Source of the DNA: Methanoculleus sp. UBA303
Lineage (GTDB): Archaea > Halobacteriota > Methanomicrobia > Methanomicrobiales > Methanoculleaceae
NCBI GenBank assembly: GCA_002501655.1
Contig: DANY01000008.1
Span: forward strand, 1 to 64,000
Reading direction: 5' to 3'
DNA: 64,000 nt
The notes beneath the pieces are model-generated. The model was given only the letters and a program-made list of their open reading frames with translations, made no database searches and was not told the origin of the DNA. A program made the translations under genes and the position numbers. Shown piece by piece: positions 30,248 through 39,980 of the stretch. Numbering within the stretch: the first letter of the stretch is position 1; each line of letters opens with the position of its first letter.

Positions 30248-32437
30248 TTGGGCTATTTTAGCAGTAGACTTCAGAAGAAAACCAACGAAAGCCCGACAAC
30301 TTACCGGAAGGTACTGATGCTTCTCCTGGGCTGCGCTGCGATCGGCTGCATCGTGCAGGCCGGCAGCGCCCTGGTCGTTGCTGCAAGTGACAGCCCCGAC
30401 CTCTCCAGGGCGCAGGCAGATTACGTCTGCGATGGCGCTGCTGATCAGGTCGAGATCCAGAGAGCACTCAGTGCCCTCGGCAACGCGGGAGGCACAGTCA
30501 CCCTGACCGAGGGCACCTTCTATCTCAGTGGAGACCTGAATATCCCGAGCAATGTGATACTCGAAGGAAAAGGGCCTGACGCTACATGGCTCAAGTGGTC
30601 CTCCGGCCTCGTGCAGTGCCAGGGGAAACAGAACTTCGTGCTGCGTGACTTCAAGACGACGGGAACCGGCGCAATCTTCATCTACAACTGCGACCGCGTG
30701 AAAGTCCACAACGTCACGGCAACCGTTGACAACTCCCGGTGGGGCGGGGCCTTCACACTCTGGGTATCAAACGGCGTCATGGAGGATATCGAGTTTGTCA
30801 ACTGCAAGGCCATCGATTGCGGCAGGCACGGATGGCAGAGCGATGGAGACGGCTCCCAAAAGACAATCCGGAACGTCCGTTATATCGACTGCGAAGCGAT
30901 CAACTGCGGCCGGGAAAGCCGTTTCGCTCCGCACGGTCAGTGGACGTGCGGGTTCCAGCTTGCAGAGAACGCCGATGTCGAGGATTGCGAGGTCATCCGC
31001 TGTTATGCAGAAGGCAACTATGAAGCGGGATTCATCGCCGAAGCCGCACCGAGCAAGAAGCGAATCGTCCTTCGGGACTGTGTCTCGAAGAACAACGGTG
31101 TTAAGCCCGACAACTACTACAATGGCCCGGATGAGGATATGTACGGAGCCCTCTTCGGCGCCGGGTTCTGGCTCCACGGTGACATGACCCTCATCAACTG
31201 CACCGCGGAGAACAACCGGAAGGCCGGCTATGCTGTCTGGTATCCGTCGTCGTACACCAAACTCTACAACTGCACCGATACGGGCTCCGAGGTCGGGTAC
31301 AAGTTCGACTACACAGATAACGTCTACGTGGAGAACTGCACCTCGCGTGATGCCGGGAGATACGGCGTCTATGCCGCAAACGCCGGAAAGATAATCGCGA
31401 AAGGGTTGACCATCATCAACCCGCGGGGCGACGGTTCAAAGAACAATGTCTTTGGCGTCTCCGGATACCCGGTCCGGGAGAGTTCGTTCGATATCGAGAC
31501 CTACGGCGGCGGAGGTGCCACGGTATCATGCCCGAACGGCCAGAACGTCCAGTTCTCCGGGACCGTGCGGTCGGACGCGGCCCGGCCGGTTGCCGTCTCA
31601 GGTTCGGTCGACACGTCCCGCCTGAGCGTACAGCCGTACTCCGGCGGGAACCCTTCGCCTGTTGCCCCTACCCCTACCCCGTCCGGGAAACCGGACCTTG
31701 TGGTGACCGACCTCTCCTGGGACCCGGCAAGCCCGGCCCCCGGGAGTGCGGTGACGCTCCGGGCGACGATCACAAACCAGGGGACCGCACCCACGCCTGC
31801 GGGCACGAAGCATGGCGTCCTCTTCACGTTCGATGACGGCGCCGCCGGTCCCGGTGTCTGGTCCGACACCCACACCGCGGCTATCGCCGCGGGTGCATCG
31901 GTCACCCTGACCGCGAACGGCGGCTCGGCCGGTGCAACCTGGACGGCCGCTCCCGGCACCCACACCGTGAAGGCCCACGTAGACGATGTCAATCGGATCG
32001 ACGAGGGCGACGAGGCGAACAACATCCGCACCCGCCTGATCACGGTCATAGAGTCTGCACCGACACCCACCCCGGTCGGAGAGCCGGACCTTATCGTGAC
32101 CCACATTGCCTGGGAACCCGCAAAACCGGTTCCGGGGAGTGCGGTGACGTTCCAGGCGACGATCAAGAACCAGGGGACGGTGCCCACGCCGGCGGGGGTC
32201 ATCAGCGGCGTTGCCTTCCTCGTTGACGGCAGGCTTGCCGTCTGGTCGGACAGCCACACCAATCCGATCCCTCCGGGCAACTGGGTGACCGTGACCGCGA
32301 ACGGCGGCCCGAGCGGTTCTGCAGTCTGGAAGGCGACCCCCGGGACCCACACAATCCAGGCATGGGTGGACGATGTCGACCGGATCGCTGAGGCGAACGA
32401 GAACAACAACCGGCGCGAGACGGTCATGACCGTGTGA
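30248..32437 (+). CDS. Exported beta-helix protein 2 with two CARDB domains
   Basis: About 729 residues from TTG 30248, 8 bases after AAGGAGGT. A hydrophobic export signal (VLMLLLGCAAIGCIVQAGSA) leads to DYVCDGAADQVEIQRALSAL and a long right-handed beta-helix with asparagine/cysteine ladders, highly similar to 25949-27421. Two CARDB modules follow (GKPDLVVTDLSWDPASPAPG and GEPDLIVTHIAWEPAKPVPG), joined by PTPTP linkers. CARDB domains are adhesion modules. The protein likely binds or processes surface sugars. The first paralogue lacks the CARDB part. Confidence 0.85.
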   Translation: MGYFSSRLQKKTNESPTTYRKVLMLLLGCAAIGCIVQAGSALVVAASDSPDLSRAQADYVCDGAADQVEIQRALSALGNAGGTVTLTEGTFYLSGDLNIPSNVILEGKGPDATWLKWSSGLVQCQGKQNFVLRDFKTTGTGAIFIYNCDRVKVHNVTATVDNSRWGGAFTLWVSNGVMEDIEFVNCKAIDCGRHGWQSDGDGSQKTIRNVRYIDCEAINCGRESRFAPHGQWTCGFQLAENADVEDCEVIRCYAEGNYEAGFIAEAAPSKKRIVLRDCVSKNNGVKPDNYYNGPDEDMYGALFGAGFWLHGDMTLINCTAENNRKAGYAVWYPSSYTKLYNCTDTGSEVGYKFDYTDNVYVENCTSRDAGRYGVYAANAGKIIAKGLTIINPRGDGSKNNVFGVSGYPVRESSFDIETYGGGGATVSCPNGQNVQFSGTVRSDAARPVAVSGSVDTSRLSVQPYSGGNPSPVAPTPTPSGKPDLVVTDLSWDPASPAPGSAVTLRATITNQGTAPTPAGTKHGVLFTFDDGAAGPGVWSDTHTAAIAAGASVTLTANGGSAGATWTAAPGTHTVKAHVDDVNRIDEGDEANNIRTRLITVIESAPTPTPVGEPDLIVTHIAWEPAKPVPGSAVTFQATIKNQGTVPTPAGVISGVAFLVDGRLAVWSDSHTNPIPPGNWVTVTANGGPSGSAVWKATPGTHTIQAWVDDVDRIAEANENNNRRETVMTV

Positions 32438-32719
32438 AGCACGGGACCGATCGGACTGCAACGGGCTCGCATCCCTTTTTTCTCATCTTCAGGACCGCCC
32501 CTCCCCCCATGAAGACTCCCGGTGCTCAGTTCGCCGGACAGGAGTTTGAGCGCCCGGACCGCACTGTTCCGGCACCCTGCGCGTAGCCAGGGTCCGGTAT
32601 CTTGATCGGGCGTCCCTCAACCTTTATATGTCAGGATGACGATTGGCACCCGTGCATTGCGTGATCAAACGATTCAGGCACCTCGATTGGATAACATAAC
32701 AGTTAATCGGGGATATACA
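32438..32719 (+). promoter_or_regulatory. Terminator-like T tract and promoter of the glycosyltransferase operon
   Basis: A CCCTTTTTTCTC tract at ~32474-32485 is a likely archaeal terminator for the beta-helix gene. CCTTTATATGTC near 32621-32632 is a good TATA box for the next operon. Confidence 0.5.
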
Positions 32720-33922
32720 ATGAAAGTAGCACTTCTCTGCCATTATTCCGGGGATATGACGTCATATCAGGGTTCGGATATCTACACATCGGAACTGGTA
32801 TCACGCCTCGCCGGGTGTGATGATATTGACCTCCATATCATCACCCTGGGCAGCGTGAACGCCGTAAGGCGGGAAGGCGGGTTCACCTGCCACACCCTCC
32901 GGAAGAACGGTCCGCTCTCCCTCCCGTACTTCCATCCCCTGGTGCTCTTCAGGATGGTGAAGACCGTCAGGGCTATCCGGCCGGATATCGTCCATGCTCT
33001 CTCCACCCGGTATCCCAACTCCGCGGCCTGCATGCTCCTCGGGAGTGAATACCCGTCCCTCGTGACTGCGTTTGGCATCTTCGAGAGAGAGATTGCGCAC
33101 TACCGGGAGGATATGCGCCCGCTGGAGAGGGCGCTCTCGCACGTCTTCCACACCTTCTTCATCCACAACGAACGATGGGTGCTCTCCCGGGCCCCCGAAC
33201 TCGTTGTGGACGCGCCGTCGGTGGGTGAACTCGTCAGGACGCTGACGACCGGCCGGATCCACGTCGTCGCCGCCGGCCTCGACCTCGCAAAGCTCCGGTC
33301 GCAGGGCCCCCCTCTCCCGCCTGGGGAGGGGCCGGATATCGTCTTTATCAACACGCTCACCCGGCTGAAGGGTGCGGACGTCCTGTTGAGGGCCCTGCCG
33401 GGCGTCGTGGAGGCGTTCCCGGACATCAGGGTATACATCGGGGGGAGAGGCCCCCAGGAACCCGAACTCCGGAGACGCGCTCGGGACCTGGGGCTTGAGA
33501 GGAACGTCACCTTTCCCGGTTTTGTGCCGGACGAGGAGAAATACCGCTGCTACCGGCAGTGCAGGATGGTGGTCGTCCCGTCCCGGTGGGACTGTCAGCC
33601 ATCTCCCCTCTTTGAGGCCGCGGCGTTCGGCAAACCCGTCATAGCGTCGGATATGTCCCACCCCGGCATCGTTGAGGACGGGGTGACCGGGCTCGTCTTC
33701 CGGTCCGAAGATGCAACCGGGCTCGGGGAGAAGATACTCCGCCTCCTCGCGGACGATGCCGCACGCGAGAGCATGGGCCGGGCGGCGGCGGCAAGGATCG
33801 GGGAGTACGATTGGCAGAGGGTTGCGGAGCGGTATGTTGCGATCTACCGGGACGCAATCAGGGAGTACCGCCAGCATGGAGGGCGGATTGCAGCGCCCAC
33901 CGGCGCTTCCCCGGAGAGGTGA
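32720..33922 (+). CDS. GT4-family glycosyltransferase
   Basis: 400 residues. It starts MKVALLCHYSGDMTSYQGSD, with the donor-binding domain at VFINTLTRLKGADVLLRAL and the acidic motif in PSPLFEAAAFGKPVIASDMS. ATG 32720 is the natural start because the conserved strand begins there. It is the first of three closely spaced genes (gaps of 23 and 7 bases), which points to one pathway of glycan assembly. Confidence 0.9.
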   Translation: MKVALLCHYSGDMTSYQGSDIYTSELVSRLAGCDDIDLHIITLGSVNAVRREGGFTCHTLRKNGPLSLPYFHPLVLFRMVKTVRAIRPDIVHALSTRYPNSAACMLLGSEYPSLVTAFGIFEREIAHYREDMRPLERALSHVFHTFFIHNERWVLSRAPELVVDAPSVGELVRTLTTGRIHVVAAGLDLAKLRSQGPPLPPGEGPDIVFINTLTRLKGADVLLRALPGVVEAFPDIRVYIGGRGPQEPELRRRARDLGLERNVTFPGFVPDEEKYRCYRQCRMVVVPSRWDCQPSPLFEAAAFGKPVIASDMSHPGIVEDGVTGLVFRSEDATGLGEKILRLLADDAARESMGRAAAARIGEYDWQRVAERYVAIYRDAIREYRQHGGRIAAPTGASPER

Positions 33923-33945
33923 TTGCACCGCACGCAGGGATTACT

Positions 33946-35070
33946 ATGGGAGAGACTACTGTTGGACTGCTCATGTTCCCGATCGAGCGGTCGGGTGTAC
34001 ACCCGACCGCCAACCTCATCGGGATCCTGTCGGCCCTTACGCACGAGCGGATCCCCCTGGTGACGGGGAACGCCGGGCACGTCTTCGAGAACGACGCGCG
34101 GGTCAGGTTCTCCGGAGTCGACCACGCGGCCGGGGACGGCCTGGTATCGCGGATTCTGCACAACGTCGCAACGCAGGCGAGGATAACCTGTCGCATCAGA
34201 GAACTGAACCATACTGACACCTGGCTGTTCTTCTTCGGCGGAGAGGTCCTCGTCCTGCCGATGCTCGCGGCAAAACTCTCCGGGAAGAAGGTCGTACTGG
34301 CCCTCCCGGGCCATACCCCCATCATGATGGCGCCTGCGGGCGACCGGCTCCTTCTCCCGGCTGGAATACTCACCGGGATGACCTGCAGGCTCTGCGACAG
34401 GATCGTCCTCTACTCCCCGGCCCTCATAAGCCACTGGGGGCTCGAGCGCTACAAGGATAAGATCGCTATAGCCCGTGAGCACCTGCTCGACTTTGAAGCG
34501 TTCAGGGTAGAAACGCCACTTGAGGAGCGGCCTGCAACCGTCGCATACATCGGGCGCCTCGCCGATGAGAAGGGGGTCTGGAATTTTGTCCGCGCCCTCC
34601 CCCGGATCGCTGCCGCGAACGGAGACCTGAATTTCCTTATCGGCGGAGACGGCCCCCTGCTCCCGGCTATCCGGGAGTTCGTCCTCGAGAACGGACTTAC
34701 GGGGCGGGTGACGCTCGCGGGGTGGATCCGGCACGAAGACCTCCCCTGCCACCTCAACAGCATCAGGCTGCTTGTGCTGCCGTCCTATACGGAAGGGCTC
34801 CCGAACATCATGCTCGAGGCTATGGCCTGCGGCACGCCCATACTCGCAACACCCGTGGGTGCCGTGCCCGACTTCGTCAGGGACGGTGAGACGGGCTTTA
34901 TCCTGGCATCAAACACACCGGAAGGCGTCTCAGCCTCCGTCATCGGCGTCCTCGGGCGCCCGGACCTGGCATCCGTCGCAAGGACCGCGAGAGAGTGCGT
35001 GGAACGGGAGATCACCTATGAACGGGCGGTGGAGCGGTTCGCTGCCGTCATCGAAGGGCTCGGGGGTTGA
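33946..35070 (+). CDS. GT4-family glycosyltransferase
   Basis: 374 residues. MFPIERSGVHPTANLIGILS opens the acceptor domain. VAYIGRLADEKGVWNFVRAL and SYTEGLPNIMLEAMACGTPI form the donor-binding domain with both glutamates. ATG 33946 follows a CAGGGA site. Second gene of the operon; it differs in its N-terminal half from the neighbour, so the acceptors probably differ. Confidence 0.9.
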   Translation: MGETTVGLLMFPIERSGVHPTANLIGILSALTHERIPLVTGNAGHVFENDARVRFSGVDHAAGDGLVSRILHNVATQARITCRIRELNHTDTWLFFFGGEVLVLPMLAAKLSGKKVVLALPGHTPIMMAPAGDRLLLPAGILTGMTCRLCDRIVLYSPALISHWGLERYKDKIAIAREHLLDFEAFRVETPLEERPATVAYIGRLADEKGVWNFVRALPRIAAANGDLNFLIGGDGPLLPAIREFVLENGLTGRVTLAGWIRHEDLPCHLNSIRLLVLPSYTEGLPNIMLEAMACGTPILATPVGAVPDFVRDGETGFILASNTPEGVSASVIGVLGRPDLASVARTARECVEREITYERAVERFAAVIEGLGG

Positions 35071-35077
35071 CCGCGGC

Positions 35078-36940
35078 ATGCACCCGGATAAGATCCTCGC
35101 CTGCCTCGGCATCGTCGCCTCGACCATCCTCATCGTCTACCTCACGCTCACCATCGGGCGCCTGGTCTTCATCCTCGTCGGCGTCCTCACCATCCTCTCC
35201 TGTCTGCTCTGGCTCGCGATCCGGGAGCGGGCAATCAGGGAGTTTCCGGGATCGCGGGTTGCCGGAGCGAAGACCGGCAAAAGCCGGCTCTTTGTCGTGC
35301 TGCTCATCCTCTTCCTCGTCCTCTACATGCTGAGCATCGCCGCGCTCCACCTCCGCACCGCTCCGTATGAGCGGCCGGCCGGCTACTTCATCCTGACTTC
35401 GCTCATGGCCGGCGTCATCGCTCTCGAGACTCTCCTGCCGCACCGAAAGAAGGCCCTCTGGATCCTGCCGCAGGTCATCCTCCTCGGGATATCGGTCGCA
35501 TGGTCGCAGATCCTGATCGTTCCCGGCATCCTGGGCTCTGATCCCTGGTGGCACAGGATGTTCGTATCGCAGATCCTGAACCTCCATGCCATCCCCGAAG
35601 GCTACTGGTACACCCACATGCCGCTCTTCCACCTGGAGGTTGCCGGGACCTCACTCCTGGCCGGACTCGACTACAGGCTCGCGGCGATGCTCTCCGTGAG
35701 CCTGGCGCAGATCGTCATCTTCCCGCCGGCAATCTACCTCATCGGAACGGCCCTCTTCAACGATGAGCGGGTCGGGCTGCTTGCCGGGCTCATGCTGATA
35801 ACCGCAAACCAGCAGATTGGCATGAGCGCCGGGTCGATCCCCAATGCCTTCGCCGCGATATTCATGGTCCTCGTTCTCTACCTCCTCTTCAAACTGAAGT
35901 ATACGAGGCCAGTGCGGGCCAGAAACCTTGCGTTCCTCCTCCTCGCCGCCATCATCCTGACGCACACCATCACGGCGGCATGCATGGCGCTGGTGCTCTT
36001 TCTGACGTGGAGCGCATCCAGGCTCTACGGTCTCCTCCGGGCTGATGCGGCCACGAAGGCGTATCCCGTCACGCTTGGCCTGGCCTCGCTCTTTCTGGCC
36101 GCCATGCTCGGGTGGTGGTACTTTGTCTCAGGGCATATCGCGGTCCTCTCGGACCTCGTCCGCCAGGGGTTCACCCGGGACTACTTCGTCCAGAACCCGG
36201 CGGTCGTCGACGCGTATCCCGGGCTTGTGCCGGTCCCGGAACAGATCTTCAACAACATCGGCATGTTCATATTCTTCACCTTAAGCCTCGTCGGCATCTT
36301 TTACCTGGCGGCACGGAGGGAGAGGAACGGTTTTGCCTTCGGGGCAGTGGGGCTCACCCTTCTCGGCCTCGGCTTCTTTCCGCTCATCACGGGTCTCTCC
36401 TTCATCGAGCACCGGTGGTGGTACTTCTCCCAGATCCTCCTCTCCGTCCCGCTCGCAACATCGCTGCTGCTGGTCGCGGGAAGGTCCCGGGTACCTGCGA
36501 TGCTTCTCCTTGCCACGTGCGTCGGTCTGCTTGTCTTTGCCATGATCACAAGCCCGGCAGCCGATAACGACAGCCCGATCTTCTCACCGAACAGCGCCGT
36601 AAGGACCGGGTTCACGGAGTCGGAGTTGCGGGCGCTCGATACCGTAGATCGTATACGCACCGGCCCGGTCGGGGCGGACAGGTACGTCCAGGTTGTGAAT
36701 TACGTCTGGTCGGACCCGGCGTTCATCCTGCCGGCCGATGCTATGTTCATCGAGGGGACCTACCGCTCGTACGGTATGAATGCCGTTCTGGTCCGGGAAT
36801 ACGTCAGGGGTCACCCCATCTTCTGTTACGACGGTATGTTCCGGCTGACGCATGATCCGGAGAGAGCGCTTGCCGGGGAGGGGTATGACCGGATGTATGC
36901 ATCAGGTTCAGCCGGCCTGTTCAGGCTCAACGGACCGTAG
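35078..36940 (+). CDS. Large polytopic membrane protein, GT-C-like
   Basis: 620 residues with about 12-14 membrane segments in the first ~500 residues and a soluble tail. A loop after the fourth or fifth segment carries GILGSDPWWHRMFV, with acidic and aromatic residues where GT-C enzymes (oligosaccharyl- or polyprenyl-sugar transferases) bind metal and lipid phosphate. It is the third gene of the glycosyltransferase operon, so transfer or polymerisation of a lipid-linked glycan outside the membrane is likely. The exact class is not certain. Confidence 0.7.
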   Translation: MHPDKILACLGIVASTILIVYLTLTIGRLVFILVGVLTILSCLLWLAIRERAIREFPGSRVAGAKTGKSRLFVVLLILFLVLYMLSIAALHLRTAPYERPAGYFILTSLMAGVIALETLLPHRKKALWILPQVILLGISVAWSQILIVPGILGSDPWWHRMFVSQILNLHAIPEGYWYTHMPLFHLEVAGTSLLAGLDYRLAAMLSVSLAQIVIFPPAIYLIGTALFNDERVGLLAGLMLITANQQIGMSAGSIPNAFAAIFMVLVLYLLFKLKYTRPVRARNLAFLLLAAIILTHTITAACMALVLFLTWSASRLYGLLRADAATKAYPVTLGLASLFLAAMLGWWYFVSGHIAVLSDLVRQGFTRDYFVQNPAVVDAYPGLVPVPEQIFNNIGMFIFFTLSLVGIFYLAARRERNGFAFGAVGLTLLGLGFFPLITGLSFIEHRWWYFSQILLSVPLATSLLLVAGRSRVPAMLLLATCVGLLVFAMITSPAADNDSPIFSPNSAVRTGFTESELRALDTVDRIRTGPVGADRYVQVVNYVWSDPAFILPADAMFIEGTYRSYGMNAVLVREYVRGHPIFCYDGMFRLTHDPERALAGEGYDRMYASGSAGLFRLNGP

Positions 36941-36980
36941 CGCCGGTGCGGGTGGGTGTTCCGTTAACCCCCGGGGACTT

Positions 36981-37745
36981 CTATGCCAGGAGGAGGATGG
37001 CGGCATACCCGAATGCGCCGATGAAAAACGGCATAATATGGCTTTTGCGTTCCTCGGGGAGTTCTTCCTTGAGCACGTTGAGGATGACACCGCCGGAGAG
37101 GAACGCAGTGAGGACAGCGATCCAGAGCTCCGGAAGGCTCGCGAGGTAGCCCGCTGCGAGGCCCCCGAGGAGCGCCACGGAGAGCGCCCACCGGCCTATC
37201 CGGTCGTAGTCCCGGCGGTGGTCCTTGCGCAGCCCGTAATCGGTGACCAGGAAGTGCAGGGCCATGGCGATGGTATAGAATGCAAGGCTCATGAGGCCGG
37301 GTCGTATACGGTGGAGCAGGAGGTAGCCGATCAGGAGGTTATAGACGCCGAAGGACGCGATGTGGAGCCAGAAGACACCCGGGCCGGTTGTCGTACGTTC
37401 GGCATCCTGCGCCGCCGGCCGGTGCTCCTGCGATGTCCTGACGACCCGCTCCAGCCCGTAGAAGGTGACGAGGCCGAAGAGGGCTACGACATAAATGTGA
37501 TTCTCAAGACCGACAAGCACCTCCCCGCTGATGGCCCTCCGGACAACCTCCTGTCCGGCGCTCAGTTCGGGGAGCAGGCGGACAAAGACGTAGGCTACGG
37601 CGACCCCGCCTGCTATCGAGAGCCAGCGGCTCCGGGGTATGACGTCGAGGAACCGTAACCTGCCTGCGACCAGGTGCATCGCCACCAGGACGGCCGCGGC
37701 AAGGAGCGGGAAGACGGTGGTTACCGTCCCCTGCTTTATCCTCAC
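36981..37745 (-). CDS. Polytopic membrane protein, possibly ZIP-like
   Basis: 254 residues from a GTG at 37745, with about seven hydrophobic segments. Central HIYVVALFGLVTFYGLERVV and the end AFLSGGVILNVLKEELPEER recall the last segments of ZIP metal transporters, but the histidine-rich loop is weak. It converges with the glycosyltransferase operon. The function is not safe. Confidence 0.55.
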   Translation of the reverse strand: MRIKQGTVTTVFPLLAAAVLVAMHLVAGRLRFLDVIPRSRWLSIAGGVAVAYVFVRLLPELSAGQEVVRRAISGEVLVGLENHIYVVALFGLVTFYGLERVVRTSQEHRPAAQDAERTTTGPGVFWLHIASFGVYNLLIGYLLLHRIRPGLMSLAFYTIAMALHFLVTDYGLRKDHRRDYDRIGRWALSVALLGGLAAGYLASLPELWIAVLTAFLSGGVILNVLKEELPEERKSHIMPFFIGAFGYAAILLLA

Positions 37746-38046
37746 TACCCCTGTACAAACAAACTGGATGTCATGGTTCAGCTTCTCCAGAAAACCCGGA
37801 CAACGCTCATCATCGTTAAATACTAGGAATGTACCTGTACCCGGTTTGAACCATGGTCGGAATCGATATAGGGGATCACCGCCCTGAGATCAACCTGTTC
37901 CTCATACCTTCCGGGACATGCCTTTCATTCACTCTCATACCCGTCCCTGCCGTGGTCGGGATCGTCTGTCTCTTGGCCTCGCCTGTCGGTCAACCGGTGA
38001 CGGGTTCGCGCAAGAAACACCGCTCCGTATCTTCGAGGTGGGCTAT

Positions 38047-39864
38047 GTGACAGGTCGCGACGATCATCCCTGGCAGGGTGTCCTGAAATCCATGGGCCTC
38101 GTCTTCGGAGATATCGGTACAAGCCCCATTTACACGCTCGCGGTGATCTTCCTCCTGGTGGAGCCCACACCCTCGAACATCATGGGCATCCTCTCCCTGC
38201 TCGTCTGGACTTTGATCATCCTCATCATGGTGGAGTACGCGTGGCTTGCGATGAGCCTGGGCAAAAAGGGCGAAGGGGGCACCATTGTGCTCCGGGAGCT
38301 GCTCCTCCCCTACATCAAATCCGGAACACTGGTGACGATCGTCTCCTCGATGACCATCGTCGGCGTCGCCCTCCTCGTCGGCGACGGGGTCATCACCCCG
38401 GCGATCAGCATCCTCTCCGCTGTGGAGGGCATTGTCCTGATCCCGGGACTTGAGACGACTGCTGAGAGCACGCTCATCGTGATCGCTGCGGCCATCGCCA
38501 TCGGACTTTTCTCAATTCAGCGAAGCGGGACCGAGCGAGTAGCCTGGTCGTTCGGCCCCATCGCGGGGACCTGGTTCCTGGCGCTTGCCGTCTCCGGCAT
38601 CATAGGGATCCTGTGGGCTCCAGCAGTGCTGCTCGCGATAAATCCCTACTATGCCATACGGTTTCTTCTGGACGGGGGATGGCCTGCGTTCTTCCTCCTG
38701 TCGGCGGTCATCCTGGTGGCTACCGGAGGCGAGGCCCTCTATGCGGATATGGGTCACCTGGGAAGAACTCCCATTATCCGCGCCTGGTATCTCGTCTTCT
38801 TCGCCCTGGTACTCAACTATCTCGGCCAGGGGGCGTTCCTCCTCACCCATCCCAACGCACACTTCGTCCTCTTCGAGATGATCAGGAGCATATCACCCCA
38901 GATCTACGTCCCGTTCCTGATCCTCTCCATCCTGGCCACCATCATCGCCTCCCAGGCGATGATCAGCGGGCTCTTCTCGATCGTGTATCAGGGGATCACC
39001 ACCCGCATGCTCCCGATGCTGAAGATCGATTATATGTCAGCGGAGCTCCGATCGCAGATCTACATCGGTTCCGTGAACTGGTTCCTCCTCTTTGCCGTTC
39101 TGGCGGTGATGTTCCAGTTTCAATCCTCCGCCCGCCTGGCCGCCGCCTACGGTCTCGCCGTTACCGGGACCATGACCATTACGGGCATCATGCTCACTTC
39201 CATCTTCTTCATGCGAAAACTGGGCCTTCTCGTGTTTGTGGGCATCGGGGTAACCCTGGTGGATATAGCGTTTCTCATCGCCACCACATCCAAGATTCCG
39301 GCGGGAGCCTACTTTGCACTCATGATAACTGCGATACCGCTTGCGATCATCCTCGTCTATCGCGCCGGCCAGAATCGGATCGCCTATTCGTTCAGCCCGA
39401 TGGATCTCCCCGCGTTTCTTGTTGTCTACCGGGATCTTTACCGGGAAGTTTCGAGGATCCGCGGCACGGCGCTCTTCTTCGCACGGGATATCCGGAAGAT
39501 CCCGCCCTACGTCGCGCTGACGATGTTTACGAACAATATCGTTTACGAGGACAACATCATCATCTCCATCATCATCCGGGACACTCCCTTCGGAGTGAAG
39601 AGCGGGTTTAAGGAGAACCTGGCGCCGGGACTCCGGAGTTTTGAGATCGAACTCGGTTACATGGAGGTCGTGGACATCAAGAAGATCCTTCGGGATGCTG
39701 ATATCCGGGAGAAGGCCATCTTCTACGGGCTCGAAGATATCGTCACGGACAACGTTGTCTGGAAGGCGTACTCCGTCATAAAGCGCCTTACCCCGTCGTT
39801 CGTCCAGTTCTACAAGCTGCCGGTGGATAAGATTCACGGCGTTCTCACCCGGGTGGAGATGTAG
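38047..39864 (+). CDS. kup: Kup-type potassium transporter
   Basis: 605 residues with ~12 membrane segments. The start matches Kup/HAK proteins: SMGLVFGDIGTSPIYTLAVI, then GEGGTIVLREL, LVGDGVITPAISILSAVEGI and EALYADMGHLGRTPI. It imports K+ with protons. GTG 38047 has GAGGTG 8 bases before it and begins just before the conserved region; an ATG at 37918 is in frame but would add residues without similarity. The upstream stretch 37746-38046 holds TATA-like GTTAAATACTAG and a long leader. Confidence 0.92.
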   Translation: MTGRDDHPWQGVLKSMGLVFGDIGTSPIYTLAVIFLLVEPTPSNIMGILSLLVWTLIILIMVEYAWLAMSLGKKGEGGTIVLRELLLPYIKSGTLVTIVSSMTIVGVALLVGDGVITPAISILSAVEGIVLIPGLETTAESTLIVIAAAIAIGLFSIQRSGTERVAWSFGPIAGTWFLALAVSGIIGILWAPAVLLAINPYYAIRFLLDGGWPAFFLLSAVILVATGGEALYADMGHLGRTPIIRAWYLVFFALVLNYLGQGAFLLTHPNAHFVLFEMIRSISPQIYVPFLILSILATIIASQAMISGLFSIVYQGITTRMLPMLKIDYMSAELRSQIYIGSVNWFLLFAVLAVMFQFQSSARLAAAYGLAVTGTMTITGIMLTSIFFMRKLGLLVFVGIGVTLVDIAFLIATTSKIPAGAYFALMITAIPLAIILVYRAGQNRIAYSFSPMDLPAFLVVYRDLYREVSRIRGTALFFARDIRKIPPYVALTMFTNNIVYEDNIIISIIIRDTPFGVKSGFKENLAPGLRSFEIELGYMEVVDIKKILRDADIREKAIFYGLEDIVTDNVVWKAYSVIKRLTPSFVQFYKLPVDKIHGVLTRVEM

Positions 39865-39980
39865 CCGCAACAATGGGATGCTCCCGGATGTTGTAACGGA
39901 AGAGCACGGATACCCATAAGGACGACTCGCGCGTTGTGCGTTTGAGAAGCGATCCCTGTCCGGAGGTTCCTGAAAAAAGG

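Noticed and set aside
32801-33928. Long minus-strand frame of 375 codons
   Set aside because: Antisense of the glycosyltransferase gene at 32720-33922; composition is that of a shadow frame.
34772-35077. N-terminal extension of the GT-C-like protein
   Set aside because: It is an overlapping frame within the preceding glycosyltransferase; the first hydrophobic segment follows ATG 35078.
37918-38046. Longer N-terminus for Kup from ATG 37918
   Set aside because: The added 43 residues have no similarity to Kup proteins, while GTG 38047 has a good ribosome site and starts next to the conserved motif.
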